From assembly GCA_030272585.1 (NCBI GenBank), contig BSYQ01000002.1, positions 682,001 through 746,000 of the forward strand: 64,000 nt of DNA, read 5' to 3'. Shown here one piece after another: positions 11,531-23,106 of this stretch. This stretch comes from Bryopsis sp. KO-2023 (lineage: Eukaryota; Chlorophyta; Ulvophyceae; Bryopsidales; Bryopsidaceae). How positions within the stretch are numbered: the stretch's first letter is position 1; each line of letters opens with the position of its first letter. The position numbers and the translations under genes were made by a program. Below the pieces are notes generated by a model. It ran no database searches. It saw nothing but the letters and a program-made list of their open reading frames with translations, and was not told the DNA's origin.

Positions 11531-12309
11531 GGCTTCAACAGGTTTAAAATGAGATGAGGTTCGAGAATGTGGTGCTCTATCGAGCATACCAACTATTTGG
11601 AGGTGTTTGGAACTCTCATTCTTGGGCTTTTGGGATTATCTATGGCACATATTAGTGTCGATCAATAGATTTTTGATTGTATCGAGAGGTGGTGCATGAA
11701 TTTTTGATGAGTGTCTTGTCTTGTATTGTTTGTTTGTTTTTTCCGAAGATAACTTTTTGATTTTTGTACAATTATCTTGTGTTGGTTTTCATTGGGATGA
11801 CGAACATGGATCTAGGATCTATCGGTTGAGATTAAGTGATATTGTTTTCTTATTTTGGTTTTCGCCACTGGTGTTGTGGAATTTGCTGTCGATGTCACCA
11901 AGCTGTGGATCTATGTACAATGTAATTTGATGTTTGTGTGTGGAGTCGTCGTTGGCACTCAAAGGAAAGAATTAAAGTTCTGAGACTAGATAGGAGTTGA
12001 AGTGGGATGGGACCGGATCTCGGTGTGGTGACTCTCTGTCAGTCAGGTGGTCAAGTCTGATTTGCTGCAGTACCTTCAGATGCATGGGAATCGGTGATTG
12101 TGGCGTTTTGCTAGTTGTCCATCACGATTTCAGGGAGGATAAGTGGATCAAGTTTTCCTTGTCAGATATTCTTTTTGTCCCACCTCATTCCACTGTCTCC
12201 GACTTTGCTTTCTCAACACAAACCAACTATCTTTCACAGGGCCACCACATTACCCCCCTGACCGACCAGCAGTGAGAGCCCTAACGTCAACAACCGCCAG
12301 TCAACGGGG
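11531..12309. other. Intergenic, nothing recognised
   Basis: 3' flank of the four-exon F-box/WD40 gene. Short frames only. Confidence 0.4.
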
Positions 12310-12770
12310 CGAGCTGGTGATGCCACACAGATCGGACATGCGAACACGAGCAGCCATGTCCGACCTGTGAAGCAGCAAGCCATCTTCCAGGGTCCCAAAG
12401 AGTGGTGTTTGGAAATGGTGGTGGTCACAGAGCGTCAGTCCACCTGAGTTGAGTGAAAGAAAGAAGCTTCTTTCTTTTTTCAACAACTAGAGACCTCTTT
12501 GGACAACAAGTACTAGAATGGGGACTTTTGTATAAGCATTTGGTTGTTCCTTTGAGTTTTCCTGAGTGTCGATTGCCTCTGAAAAACTGTGGCCACCATA
12601 AAGATTTGCACATGCTGAATAAAACATCTTAAACCCACTCTGACTCCCACTACCAGTGACCCCGATCCCAGTCTCGGAAGAAAGAGCAAAAAAAAGTGAT
12701 CTTAAAGCAATGTCACTTTTCTTAACCCTGGAAACTCTCATAAAAACCGTGGGTAGAGAATAAGTTCGCA
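12310..12770 (-). repeat. Duplicated segment (copy at 22.04-22.49 kb) with a conserved frame
   Basis: About 450 bp is shared in the same orientation with 22,040-22,490. On the minus strand both copies keep an open frame with mostly conservative changes: a block like LYGGHSFSEAID followed by NSKEQPNAYTK. That suggests an exon or former exon, but I find no clear partner exon or start codon. Function unknown. Confidence 0.45.
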
Positions 12771-12950
12771 ACAGAACTCATATCCAACACGAGTCCATAA
12801 AAACTCATAAAAAACAACAAATATTTTCTGTTCATCGACGCACGACGGTGAAAAAGAAATGGGGGGTCGCTGTGTGTGTGTAAGAGACTCGATTTTATGT
12901 TTGGTATGATATATTCTTGCTGGCTGGTTGGGGGGAATTCTTTTTGTATA

Positions 12951-13007
12951 ACCCCAATGATATAGGCTCTCTACCCTGGCAGATGTTGGTACAATTTTTT
13001 GGTTGGA
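12951..13007 (-). repeat. ~50-bp dispersed element
   Basis: Reads CCCCAATGATATAGGCTCT..TTGGTTGG on the plus strand; diverged in the middle. It is the homologous position of the copy at 57,955. Confidence 0.55.
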
Positions 13008-13304
13008 TATTTTTTTGTTGCAATGGAGGCCTGCATGGCTTCTACCATGTAATATTGATTGATATGAATCTTTCTCCTTTTTTTTTTTTTCTTTTCTTTT
13101 GTCAATTTTCAAGTTGCTGGAGTTCAGCATAGAATCATAAACATCACCAGAATAAGTTTTAAAAAAAAGCCAAGCAAGCAGAAATAAAAATAGAAAACTA
13201 GCAGAGTTCAAAAAAAAAAAAAAGAAACAGGCAGAATATTATCCAAAAAAACGAACAAGCACAAACAAGCCTGCAGCATCAGCTGTCTACTCTGAAAAAA
13301 AAAA

Positions 13305-13360
13305 CACCAACCAAAAATATTGCAAGACATGCCAGGCCAGAGCCTCTAGCATCATCAGGA
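13305..13360 (+). repeat. ~50-bp dispersed element
   Basis: Core ACATGCCAGGCCAGAGCC preceded by CCAACCAAAAATATT. It lies directly 3' of the stop codon of the peptide gene ending at 13,374. Confidence 0.75.
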
Positions 13361-13373
13361 TTTTTTTAAAGTT

Positions 13374-13934
13374 TCAATGGTGGTGGTGTTTACTGCAGCA
13401 AATCTCGGCCTGGGTCGGAGAATAGAAAGCGTGTGACGGGAAGCCGCCTTCCTCCAAGCACTTCACAACGAGACCGTCGCATTCTGTTTCAGATTCGCAG
13501 TCAACGCACCACTCCTCGCTATGGCCTGAACCAGAAAAATCGGTTTTCAATTCCGAAAAAAGAACGAGACAAATCGGGTTTCACCTACAAAGAAAATTCC
13601 TTGCATTGCACAACGCTGACCTAAAGTTTCGAGCTGAAAAACCAAACCAAGTGATAAGACCAACCGAAATTATTTCTAGACATGCCAGGCCAGAGCCTAT
13701 AGCAACGGGGGGAAATACAAAAAAGAAAACCACGCTAAGGGATAAGCCCCCACAATGTCGCTGCAGTCTTCGCTTCGGGAAAAAACGGGAAAAAAGAAAG
13801 CGTTGGGGAAAATGAGATACCCCCTCCTCTCTGTGCGGCGGCGCACCTTCCGTGAAAACTACTGGACTGGAAAACGCCCCCACCACTGTCGCAGCCACAA
13901 GGATCAAGAAAACGATCGTTAACGATTTCGACAT
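13374..13934 (-). CDS. Small secreted cysteine-rich peptide, member 1 (two exons)
   Basis: Exons 13847-13934 and 13374-13525 on the minus strand join in phase 1 (g|gc) to give 79 residues. Exon 1 encodes a signal peptide, MSKSLTIVFLILVAATVVGA, then FSSPVVFTE. Exon 2 encodes the mature part with WC-x2-C-x5-C-x6-KC and a terminal ICC, ending in four histidines. Donor GAAG|GTGCGC and acceptor TTCTGGTTCAG|GC fit consensus. Product: probably an extracellular disulfide-stabilised peptide; the role is unknown. The same plan recurs at 15.1, 23.1, 57.1 and 59.8 kb, which is the main support. The intron carries one dispersed ~50-bp element (13,659) and another lies 3' of the gene. Confidence 0.75.
13659..13720 (+). 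repeat. ~50-bp dispersed element (intronic)
   Basis: Core CATGCCAGGCCAGAGCCTAT within the intron of cysteine-rich peptide member 1. Confidence 0.75.
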
Positions 13935-14313
13935 GGCGGCGCACGTGTCAGAGCCGCCACCTTTTTTTTTTCACCCTAGTGGTGCGGGCTGAATAGAACC
14001 CCAGCCTCGACCTAGTTTTCAGAGGGAAAAAAAAAGACGACAGGAAACCTCCCTCGAGTAAAGCGATCGGCAGAACTTCGCCGATCCCTTCTTATTTGGA
14101 ATTAAGTCGGCAGTTTTTTTTTTTGGTGCACAAGATCCTCGTATCGCCCGTTGAGATCACAATGGTGCTGCGCTTTCCGAGAAACAGCTGGTGGGACAAT
14201 CGAACGTGTGGCGGTCGGATGTCCTGATGGACTTGCTCTCAGCGAGCATCTTCTTTCCACCCGTGATGGACCACCACCGCCGTGAGATTGTCCCTCTCAT
14301 TCCAGCACGCACA

Positions 14314-14366
14314 AACCAGCCAAAAATATTACAAGACAAGCCAGGCCAGAGCCTGTAGCATCAGGG
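14314..14366 (+). repeat. ~50-bp dispersed element
   Basis: Core AAGCCAGGCCAGAGCCTGTA, about 340 bp 3' of peptide member 2. Homologous to the copy at 59,053. Confidence 0.75.
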
Positions 14367-14704
14367 AAAAAAAAAAAGGAGGAAACCCTTAGCCAAGAAG
14401 GTTATTCAACACCAAGGACAAGAATATTATACGACAAAACAAAATCGAGTTTTTTTCACACACACCGACTGTCGTCCGGTGACCGAGAAAAGAAAAAAAG
14501 AAAAGATCAGTCCATCATCAAAACACAGATCGCGCCTGGTCATGCCAAAATCGACGCAAAACCTGTCGATAAAAATCGACGCAAAACCTGTCGATAAAAA
14601 TCGACGATCTAAGACTTCGCTGGACACGGTCGCAAAAAAAAAATTAAAAAAAATGAGACCTGTCGCCTCCTGCTCTTCTCCTCCGACGAATCTAGTAGAG
14701 CCCA

Positions 14705-15120
14705 TCAGTGATTGCTTGCTTGACTTCGATAAAAAAAACTGCAACAACATTTCAAACTGGCCCCGTCGCCATGGATCACTGCGTACCCGCCTTGCCCTTG
14801 GCACAATGAAACGAGGTCGATGCAATCACCCCACTGCACATAGCAAGTCTTGCACCAATTCTTCCCTGCAGAGAAAAAAATTCATAAACATCCAATACTC
14901 TGCTGGAAAAAGGACCACACTACGCCCAGCGACAGTGGGTGGCACTATGCCGAGCAACTACGAGAATCGCAGCTGGAGTGTTTGCTTCGATAAGAAGCGT
15001 TGTGAAAAGAGCATCCTCTCTCTCTCTGGCCGTACCATTTGGAACAGCTACTGGTCTGGAAAGCACCCCCACTGTGAAAGCCATGAGAACCAAGACAACG
15101 ATCGCGAACGATTTCGACAT
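14705..15120 (-). CDS. Small secreted cysteine-rich peptide, member 2 (two exons)
   Basis: Exons 15036-15120 and 14705-14865 (minus strand) join in phase 1 (g|gg), giving 81 residues. Exon 1: signal peptide MSKSFAIVVLVLMAFTVGVL followed by SRPVAVPN. Exon 2: WC-x2-C-x6-C-x6-LC, then LKCCC and a short basic tail. Donor AATG|GTACGG; acceptor TTTCTCTGCAG. The start lies in a GCCGCCATGTCG context shared with other members. A near-identical second copy is at 59.4-59.8 kb. Likely secreted; function unknown. Only pattern and phase support the model, but both copies agree. Confidence 0.78.
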
Positions 15121-15386
15121 GGCGGCGCTAGAGAGAACACCAGTGGTTTTAAGACCTGAATTGATCGCCAGCCTATGATTTTTTGCTATCAGTGCGCTGT
15201 GAATATGACCCTGGTCTTAGCTTTAATATCAAGCGATTGGCGAGAGGTTGCTTTTTGGGGGTCGCCAGATCCTTGGCGAAGGATCCGTGGATCGCCGACT
15301 ACGATTCGCTGAGGTCACCCTATCAATGCACACAGCCAAGTTGTGGCAGTCCATGAAACCTGGCACAGGGTTTTTCTTCGTTTTGT

Positions 15387-15444
15387 TCCCCCGATGCTAT
15401 AGGCTCTGGCCTGGCATGTCTTGTAATATTTTTGGTTGGTTGGT
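15387..15444 (-). repeat. ~50-bp dispersed element
   Basis: Full-length-looking copy: CCCCCGATGCTATAGGCTCT on the plus strand, ending TTTTTGGTTGGTTGG. It lies upstream of peptide member 2. Confidence 0.8.
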
Positions 15445-15759
15445 GTTTGGTCAGAACAGGAGTAGAAAGTGTTCTTCAAGTTGCACTATTCAGTTGGGTA
15501 GAAGATTGAGTGGCTCTTGACTCAACAGTCTTGAGTTAATAGAATGATTGATTGATCTACAGATTGAAAACACGAATCGCATGTTTTTGGGCGAAACAAC
15601 ATGTGTTTCTTGTTGGTTATCTTGTCTTTTTCTCGGAGTCATATTCTTGGTCCAAGAATCTTGGATGAAAATACAAACACTTTTTGAAGCTACTTGATCA
15701 AATCAAATCATGATTACACACGAAGAAGCCGCTCGGCTATTTGAAGCTACTTGAGCTCT

Positions 15760-15990
15760 TCCAGAGTTGCGTCTCGCAGTGAATCGATGACTAGGACTAT
15801 CTATGGCTTTTTAAAGCGTGAGGTGACACATCCAAAACAAAATCAAATCAAATCATGATTACACACGAAGAAAACAAAACAAAAGGAAAGTCCAAATATG
15901 TTGAGTCTAGGGTGATTGAACAGTCGATTCCATCACTTTCTTGCTCTGTAATTCCGGTCAATCGATGTATCGATAGAACCAACTGCTGAT
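15760..15990 (+). repeat. Dispersed ~200-bp repeat, copy 2
   Basis: Similar to 45,400-45,590 and to the reverse complement of 1,290-1,500. Two copies of AATCAAATCATGATTACACA lie at about 15,703 and 15,845. The stretch 16,000-16,900 that follows has no gene I can support; part of it (16,300-16,430) is similar to 20,040-20,170. Confidence 0.5.
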
Positions 15991-16949
15991 TGTAGAAATT
16001 CCTCTGCCCCGAACATGGGTCTTCTTGCATCGTGAGACTAGAGGGGGGGGGGGTTCTATATATATATTTGGTTTGGTTTGGTTTGGGGGTTTCTGGCACG
16101 CAATTCTGGAGGATAATAAGTAGTAGGCTATTTATCTGCTCAGAGGAGCCACACGTGACGCCAAAGAACAAAGACGGCATGCCGACTTCTTGACCAACAA
16201 GTCAAAGAGATGCCCCATAATGAACAGCTCTTTTTCCCTTCTCTCGGAATAGGGCTGAGTAAATGAGTTTCAATTGGTAAATAGAAAAAATAGGAGATGG
16301 AGGGCAAAGAATACGCCACGCACAAGAGAAGCTCGAGATTCAAAATTGGAAAGAGTAAAATAAGGAGTAGGAAGCATAAAGCAAAATACTTGCTGCCTCC
16401 AAGAAACGAAAACGACGATTCAAAACAACTTATTCCCGTGGAAGAAGAAAAGGGGATGAGGTTCATCTCCACCCATTTCTTGTTTTTATCAGAATGCCTG
16501 GGTCGAGTTTTGTTTTCCCTTGGCAGGGTCGAAAGCGGTCGATGGCTTCTTTCTGTCTGCCAACAAAACAAAGCCGAAACACACTTCTCGAGTGCTTGGT
16601 TAGTATTCAAGCAAATCTGCAGAAGAGCAGCACGCAAATTGGTCGCCTTGTACAGGCAACGACATGCGCCCGCCTCTCTTCTGGCACGAGAAAACGTAGT
16701 CGAGGTAACCATCTCAAGCACCAGTCCTCTTGGCCTATAGAGCACCATCTTTCTCACATTCAACGCTTTGTTTGGCGGCGTTGTTTAACACTGAAATCAA
16801 GCTACACACCAAGCGAAACCTGGCTGCATGATTTCGAAAGAATTCTCGACAATGATTTCGGAATCATATTGCCTGGAATTCAGCAAAACGCAATTGGGCT
16901 TCAACCAAAGCTAAAAGCAGCGTCGGAAAACAGCCCCCTTCGTGCGCGC

Positions 16950-17039
16950 GCGTACTTGTCGTAAGAACTCCTGGCCTAGAAATCACTCCCCGTGTCGGAG
17001 CTATGAGGATCCAGACAGAACCGCAATCTTTTTAAGCAT
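16950..17039 (-). pseudogene. Broken copy of the cysteine-rich peptide signal exon
   Basis: The sequence upstream of the start (GCCGCC-ATG type) and the residues around MLKKIAVL and GVISRP match exon 1 of the peptide family, but the frame is broken at about one place. No second exon is evident downstream. I treat it as a fossil copy. Confidence 0.55.
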
Positions 17040-17652
17040 GGCGGCGCATGCACTAGATGACGATACTTAGCCAGCCTTGGAGTTTCACCAGTGATTTCGA
17101 TCTGGGTACAGTACCTGCTCGAACGTTCTGTCCTTATGTGCTGTGCAAATGGTCAGGGGCTCACTTCAAAGTGAAACGAGCAGCGAGAGGTCGCTTGTGG
17201 GGGATTTGGGGACGAGGTCCTACGAGATTGGCAGCTCCTCATAATTTTCCAGAAACCAGACGCTCCTAAGCATCGACGACTCACTCTAGTACAAGGCTGA
17301 GTTCCTTCAAATACTCGACTTTGTAACTGCGTTCCTTTGTGGACACGGAGTACTTCCACAACTTCGGGGTTTTCGGGTCGTCTTGAATTTTTCGGCCTTG
17401 GGGTGCTAGTCCCAAGTAGTTTGTGGGCGAGGGGATGGCCTTTTTTCGGACCCCAAATCGTTATCAGTGAGAGGCTGATTGGATTCAGATGAGAGCGGAC
17501 TGACAGTACAGTTCAAGGTTTATGACCCTGATATTCCACAGCCCAAGGTCACCAAAATAAAAATAAAAATTGTTCCTCCCTTTCTGACCATCCAATCATA
17601 AAGAACCACAACAAAGCCACCAATATTTACTAGCTCAATAACATCACTCCGC

Positions 17653-18684
17653 TCATGTAAAATCCCACATCAAGAATGTCCCAATGCAGGTGACCCCAAT
17701 TATCTTTTTATCGTCACACCATAACCAAACCAAAGTATGTTCGATATCGATGAGACTCGATGCCTCGAGTGGTGTCTCAAAGTTTCGAATGCAATCTCCT
17801 TGTTCCAGATCCCATACACTCATAACATCATTTGAACAACATAATATACGACCACAACCAACCGCAACACAAAACCCCCCGTCCCCTTGAAATTCTTTTA
17901 TTTGACTCCTATCACTCAAATCCCAAACACGAACAACTTGATCACTCGCCCTACTTGCTATCAAGCCTCTGAAAACTCGAGATACCTCAAGAACCCCGCC
18001 ATAATTCCCAGGCAACACGTGAATGCAAGTCCTCTCCACAACGTTCCATATCCTGATTGTAGTATCAAGGGAGCCACTAATCAAGCGCTTCTTATCATCG
18101 GTGGAGGACAATGTTTTCACCTTATCTTGATGTGCACTCAACACGTTTTTGCACTCCCAATCCTCTTTTCCCCAAAGTTTTATAAGGTGATCACCACCCG
18201 CTGTCGCTACCTCTTCCCCAAGCTCTTCGATTGCAAAAACAGAGCCGAGATGGGCATCGATTCGAAACAAAGAATGGGAAGTATCAACATCATAAGCACA
18301 AAGACGTCCCCTGTCGTCCCCACTCAGTAAAATTTTGTCAACAAATTCCACAGCAAGAATATCACTACAGTCATGATTCAACAAGATGCGACTTTCTGGT
18401 CCAATTTGAGTATTCCAATAGACCAGGGAAAACCCACCACCAAGTGCGATAAGGTCATCTTTCTTTGTCCCACATCTGGTGGCAAGTAGTTCCTCATAAT
18501 GAGTTACAATGGGTACGACCTTCTTCGACCTCCATAACTTCTCGCCCCGAAGTTTTTCTGACAGCCGGGGCTCCTCGCTTGCTTGCCACCATGTGGACGC
18601 TACGGAGCGAGACCTTGCTAGGTCCCTTGCTGAGGTTTTCTCAAGAATTCCCTTTATGATATTCAAGGGCAGATCCCACTCCAT
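17653..18684 (-). CDS. F-box/WD40-repeat protein (single-exon CDS)
   Basis: 343 residues. F-box-like residues 4-45 (LPLNIIKGILEKTSARDLAR, SVASTW) are followed by seven WD40-type blades with end motifs YWNT, AYDV, LWG, IWNV, VWDL, VWDL and WDF. Predicted SKP1-binding adaptor of an SCF ubiquitin ligase. The start MEWDLPL follows a region (VPTNQVPA) in which the paralogue at 2 kb has an ATG and this copy has ACG, so translation probably starts at MEW. Flanks on both sides match those of the 2 kb gene, showing DNA-level duplication of at least 2 kb. Intact frame. Confidence 0.8.
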   Translation of the reverse strand: MEWDLPLNIIKGILEKTSARDLARSRSVASTWWQASEEPRLSEKLRGEKLWRSKKVVPIVTHYEELLATRCGTKKDDLIALGGGFSLVYWNTQIGPESRILLNHDCSDILAVEFVDKILLSGDDRGRLCAYDVDTSHSLFRIDAHLGSVFAIEELGEEVATAGGDHLIKLWGKEDWECKNVLSAHQDKVKTLSSTDDKKRLISGSLDTTIRIWNVVERTCIHVLPGNYGGVLEVSRVFRGLIASRASDQVVRVWDLSDRSQIKEFQGDGGFCVAVGCGRILCCSNDVMSVWDLEQGDCIRNFETPLEASSLIDIEHTLVWLWCDDKKIIGVTCIGTFLMWDFT

Positions 18685-18842
18685 GGCTGGAACTTGGTTC
18701 GTTGGAACCTCTGGGAACGAATCAGTGAAGAAGACCTACAACACATTATATCAACAATGTCTAAACATCCAGCCCCTAAAGTCAGGATAGTGCTTGCTGG
18801 AACATAACAAGTACAGAGCAATCGATTCTCCTGAAACATTTT

Positions 18843-19790
18843 TCAATCACCACATGTGACTGGTTGTGCACACCCAGTCCAACAGGACCTTATCGAATCA
18901 CTTGAAAACTCTGAAAACCCCTGATTCACAAAATGATCGACGCACGACCACACAGCCGATAAGCAGAAAAAAAAACAACAGCCGACGTTCCGTCTGAAGC
19001 AAGTCAGCAACACAATATCTTTTTCGACCTCGAAGGAAACAGCAGACCGACAGAAAAAACAGTGAGAGAATATGAAACCCACGCGCACCTTCTTTTTCCT
19101 TCGCGGGACGAAAAACGCCGAACGTTTCGGAAAATAAAAGCGTTGTGGTTCAACAGATCGCAGCCACACAGAGAAAATCCACGTAGCCACCAAACGTTGC
19201 GAAAAGATAAAATTATTCTGCACACAGCACAGCAAAACCCTGCCCCCGAACCTTTTAAGAGGAGAGACGACGAGGACCAGGAAGCGACTTCGAAGGGGAG
19301 CTGACCGTCCAAGGATCTCGTTCCCCAAAAGAACGTGATAATGATCCCAAAAAAGGGGACGCCCATCAATCGCTTTTTCACAGCGTAGCGGAGTGTTTGA
19401 TTCAGATCTGGCCAGTGGTCTCACCCCTGTTGGGGGGGTTGGGGTGAGAAGTGGAAGTCCATTTGGGGTCCAGTCGGACAGGGAACTGGGACAGACTAGG
19501 GAGCGTATAAACAGAGGAAAAACGAGGTAGCAAACGTAACGAGTTTGGGTTGTGAGTTACACGCCTGTTGTCCATAAAAAAAACTGTTTGTGTTAACCCC
19601 GTTTTCAGTTGCAACACAGGGCGTCGTGACGCAATAGATCTGCTGAAACCCAAGGAAAAAAGGGAGTAATAAAGATGGATAGGGACATGCAAGGGTGGAC
19701 AAACTTGAACCTTTTTTTTGGGGGGTCAACACTGGCCCAGTATATTCCAAAACAAGTGCCTAACAAAGTGATTTCGGGTTGGTGGATAAA
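18843..19790 (-). repeat. Duplicated F-box/WD40 5' flank, second copy
   Basis: Collinear with 3,129-4,160 with indels. Carries the same acceptor-like site just upstream of the coding region. Longer frames within it are not conserved between copies. Confidence 0.65.
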
Positions 19791-20969
19791 TGGGTTTCGA
19801 GAGGACACCCTTCTCTTCCTGTGAGGTTCAGACAGGTGGGTTTTGGGAGGTCTCTTTTTTTCATTCCCATTGCAAAATTGGATTTGGGTTCGTGTGGTTT
19901 TGAAAGGTCGTTTTTTTTGCCTCTTCCGTACGTTGTAGTGAGACTAGAGTTACTGGGCTCAAAAGGGTTTCTTCCCCATGTCTGTTTTAGTGCACAGAAA
20001 ATAGAATCCACTTCTTGTAGGCTAAGAAATGCACACAAACACACACAGCAAAACAAAGGCTTGAAATCAAAAACTGGAAAGAGTAAAGTTGAGAGTAAAA
20101 AGACTAAAGCGGGATGTGTGAGAGGCGAATGACATGCCGCTCCCAAAAAACGAAAACTACGATTCAAAACAAGACAGGCAGCAGTCAGACACACTGATTC
20201 GATAGGAAACACAAAATACTCGTTCTGTACAAGAAATGGTAGATGCTGGAAACCAAACAAGGGAGGTCAGCGCACCCCCGTAAAAGCAATGTGGTATTTC
20301 GATTGAGATAGCGACGAGTGCGAAAAGTTTGGCTGGGAAAGTGGTTGATTCGATGCACTACTCCAAGTCCAAAGTGGCGGTTAAGTGACTCCTACGGTGC
20401 GCACAACGAACCATTACCCTCTGTTGTTGTGATTCAGAGCTGAATATGTTCATTGACGGAGTAGTGGTCAGTAGAGAGGGTTTGGGATATTTTGTTGTAG
20501 CAGATCTTGTTCTGGCAGGAGGAAACGAACGTATAGCATGAAATGAAAGCACCCCCAGCTTTTTGAAACCACTGGACTAGATATTTCCTCCCCTCGACCA
20601 ACGGAGAGCGTGTGCATCACTGGATGGATCGACCATGGCCAGCAAATCTCGCCCCCAACGCTTTTGATATCAAAGCGTTTGGTCTGGTTTGGTTTGGTTT
20701 GTCTAGACAAACCAAAATGTCAGTCCTACTGAAGGCCAGCCATGGAGGTGTTTTCCATCCAACAATGCTCGATCAGGCAGGGTTGTGAGGAAGACAATGT
20801 CCAAATCATATGTAGAAGAAAGGGTTAAATTGGGTATTCTGGACCCTTTTTGGATCTGAAGCCTCCCTACATAAAAGCTGGAAACTTGTATTCCAGCAGC
20901 CTTGCATTTTCCAACGATTAATCGACAGCTTTTCTTTTTATAGAACAGTTCCTGAGTCGGCTCTCAACC
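19791..20969. other. Intergenic, weak similarity to 16.3 kb
   Basis: 20,040-20,170 resembles 16,300-16,430. A near-palindrome around AACGCTTTTGATATCAAAG lies at about 20,660. No gene recognised. Confidence 0.35.
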
Positions 20970-21248
20970 TTGATTTCGAGTCGTTCACTCATATTTCTTC
21001 CTTTGTTTCCTGTTCAAGGAGGTGGGGAGAAACATGTCCACAGATCTGATCAAAAAGGACGATTTGAGCCTCTAAAACGAGGTGCTTTCCATACATACGG
21101 GCATACGGACAAAGACAATTGGAAGTCCGTTTCAAAGTGGGAAAACCAAGGGCGCCAGATCCGCTATGAAGCGACCTTCTACGACTCACTGGAGCTCAAA
21201 AGCGAGGCCTCCAATCGTCCAAGCACCACAGCGAAAACAAGAAGCTGA
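20970..21248 (+). CDS. Unknown open frame, possible exon
   Basis: An acceptor-like TTCCTGTTCAAG near 21,019 precedes a polar, normal-composition stretch (DNWKSVSKWENQGRQIRYEA). No domain recognised and no partner exon identified. It sits about 100 bp upstream of a broken cysteine-rich peptide copy. Weak support. Confidence 0.25.
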   Translation: MISSRSLIFLPLFPVQGGGEKHVHRSDQKGRFEPLKRGAFHTYGHTDKDNWKSVSKWENQGRQIRYEATFYDSLELKSEASNRPSTTAKTRS

Positions 21249-21357
21249 CCGCAGGCATTCAGTTTTGAGCAGAAGTACCCCGGCGCACTCGATAATTTCA
21301 GCAGGCTTAACGGAACGGTTCTTTGACGTCGAACGAACTGTGCGTGTTTTCCCAAAA

Positions 21358-21700
21358 ATGTAGAAAGCTATCGCAATCGTTGTCTTGATTCTCCTGACCT
21401 TATCAGCGGCGGTTCTTCCGCAAGGTACAGGGCTCTTTTTCCCGCCGCCTCTTTCAGCGGCGATCAAGCTGCTGTGTTTTTTTCCGTCAGGAATGTGGTA
21501 AAACATTTACTGGCTTTTCAGGATCGCGCATTCGTTACTGCTTTGTGTGGCGCTCTCTTGTTTGTTGCAAATGCGGGAATTCCGAAAACAGGGCGCGAGA
21601 AAGCAAAGCGCGAGAAAGTGTTCTCAAATATGAGGAGAATTTGTGTTCCAAATGACCAGAACCGCCGGGCCTTCTTGTCATTGAAGAAGAGGCCCCGAAC
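21358..21700 (+). pseudogene. Broken cysteine-rich peptide locus
   Basis: A signal-exon-like stretch (KAIAIVVLILLTLSAAVL) ends at a donor-like CAAG|GTACAG that would be phase 1, as in the family. Further on, after TTTTCAG near 21,522, an open stretch contains several cysteines (YC, VCCKC) but not the usual WC-x2-C pattern. At least one break is present. I treat it as a fossil member. Confidence 0.5.
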
Positions 21701-22039
21701 CTTTGGTACGAGCCTTGCGGAATCATGCCGTTTGGCTTTGATACTGCGCTCTCCCAAGAACGTTTGTGCGGTGACCTGGGCGGCGTATTTTCGCTAACGC
21801 TTAGAGGCATTGAATATTATTGTTCTTGCACCCGGGTAGCTTTTTTTTCAATGAAAGAAGCAGCACTCTTGCATTTACCAATGGACGAGTAGTTTTTGAA
21901 ACGGTTTTGCATGGTCAGGCAGGAGAACACCCCCACTGTCGAAGGGCGATGAGTTTCGACACAACAATTGCAACAACACTGTACAACAATTCAGGGGATT
22001 TGGTTCATCTTCTTTTCGACGCGCGAAAACCTTAAGCTT

Positions 22040-22490
22040 GGAGCACCGACCTGCCACACAGATCGGACCTGGGAACACGAGCACCCATGTCCGACCTGTG
22101 AAGAAGCAAGCCACCAGAAAAAAAAAAGTCCCAAAGTCTGGTGTGTGGAAATGGTGGTGGTCACAGAGCGTCAGTCCACATGAGTTAAGTGAAAGAAAGA
22201 AGCTTCTTTCATTTTCCAACAACTGGAGACCTCTTTGGACAACCACCACTAAGTACGAATGGGAACTTTTTGTGTAAGCATTTGGTTGTTCTTTTGAGTT
22301 ATCCTGGGTGTCGATTGCCTCTGAAAAACTGTGGCCACCATAAAGATTTGTACATGCTGAAAAAAACATCTCAAACCCACTCTGAATCCCACTGCCAGTG
22401 ACCCCAATCTCGGAATAAAAGAGCAAAAAAAAATGATCTCAAGGTAATGTCACTCTTCTTCACCCTGAAAACCCTCACAGAGAAAAGGTT
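22040..22490 (-). repeat. Duplicated segment, second copy (partner 12.31-12.77 kb)
   Basis: Same content as the 12.3 kb copy, with the frame around LYGGHSFSEAID preserved. No gene found in the remaining sequence up to 23.1 kb. Confidence 0.45.
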
Positions 22491-23106
22491 CGCAACACAA
22501 CTCAACAATAACAGCCGGCGGCAGACAATCACATGCAATCACATGTGAGCCCCATGACGGACTCAAAGTCGTTCCTTGATGGTTGGCACAATATCCGTTC
22601 ATCTCCATAACCGTACAGCGAAGCAGTACTGCCACCATAACCGCTACTAACCAACTTACACTACTGCTATCGTTGAATTGCTGAACATCCCTATTACCTA
22701 GTCAGTAGCGGATGTCGGACTGATTGCCAGTCGGAGCAGCGGGAAGCCATTAGTAAGCCATCACTGCTGTCGAAGTCAGACTCTCCCGAGCGCTTGTCAG
22801 GGCTTGTTTAGGGCAGCCAAAGTCGATCATTACATCACCAAAGTCATAACTCTGCATGGCTCGAGCAGATTTAACACGCTGCCATGGCGCTATGTCAGAC
22901 ACATGGACCTCACGGCGGAAAAGGCCCGTTGACCAATTCGGCCGTTGAGCAATCTTTCGTCGCCTCCCGTGGCATATAAGTCTACACAGCATTTCCAGAG
23001 CATTTTCGCAGCGCAACGTTTTCAGGGCAGGGTTTTTTTCCACAGCAAAGTACTGGCGGACAGCTCGTAGCTTATCCAACCCGTGTGTGTGTGTGTGTAT
23101 GCAACG

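Larger units (their letters stand above)
12825..15360 (-). repeat. Segmental duplication A (partner 57.77-60.11 kb)
   Basis: Nearly collinear with 57,770-60,110 at high identity, including the GT microsatellite, the dispersed elements and two cysteine-rich peptide loci. In the partner the first peptide gene has lost its second exon, and several short indels are visible. Confidence 0.75.
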
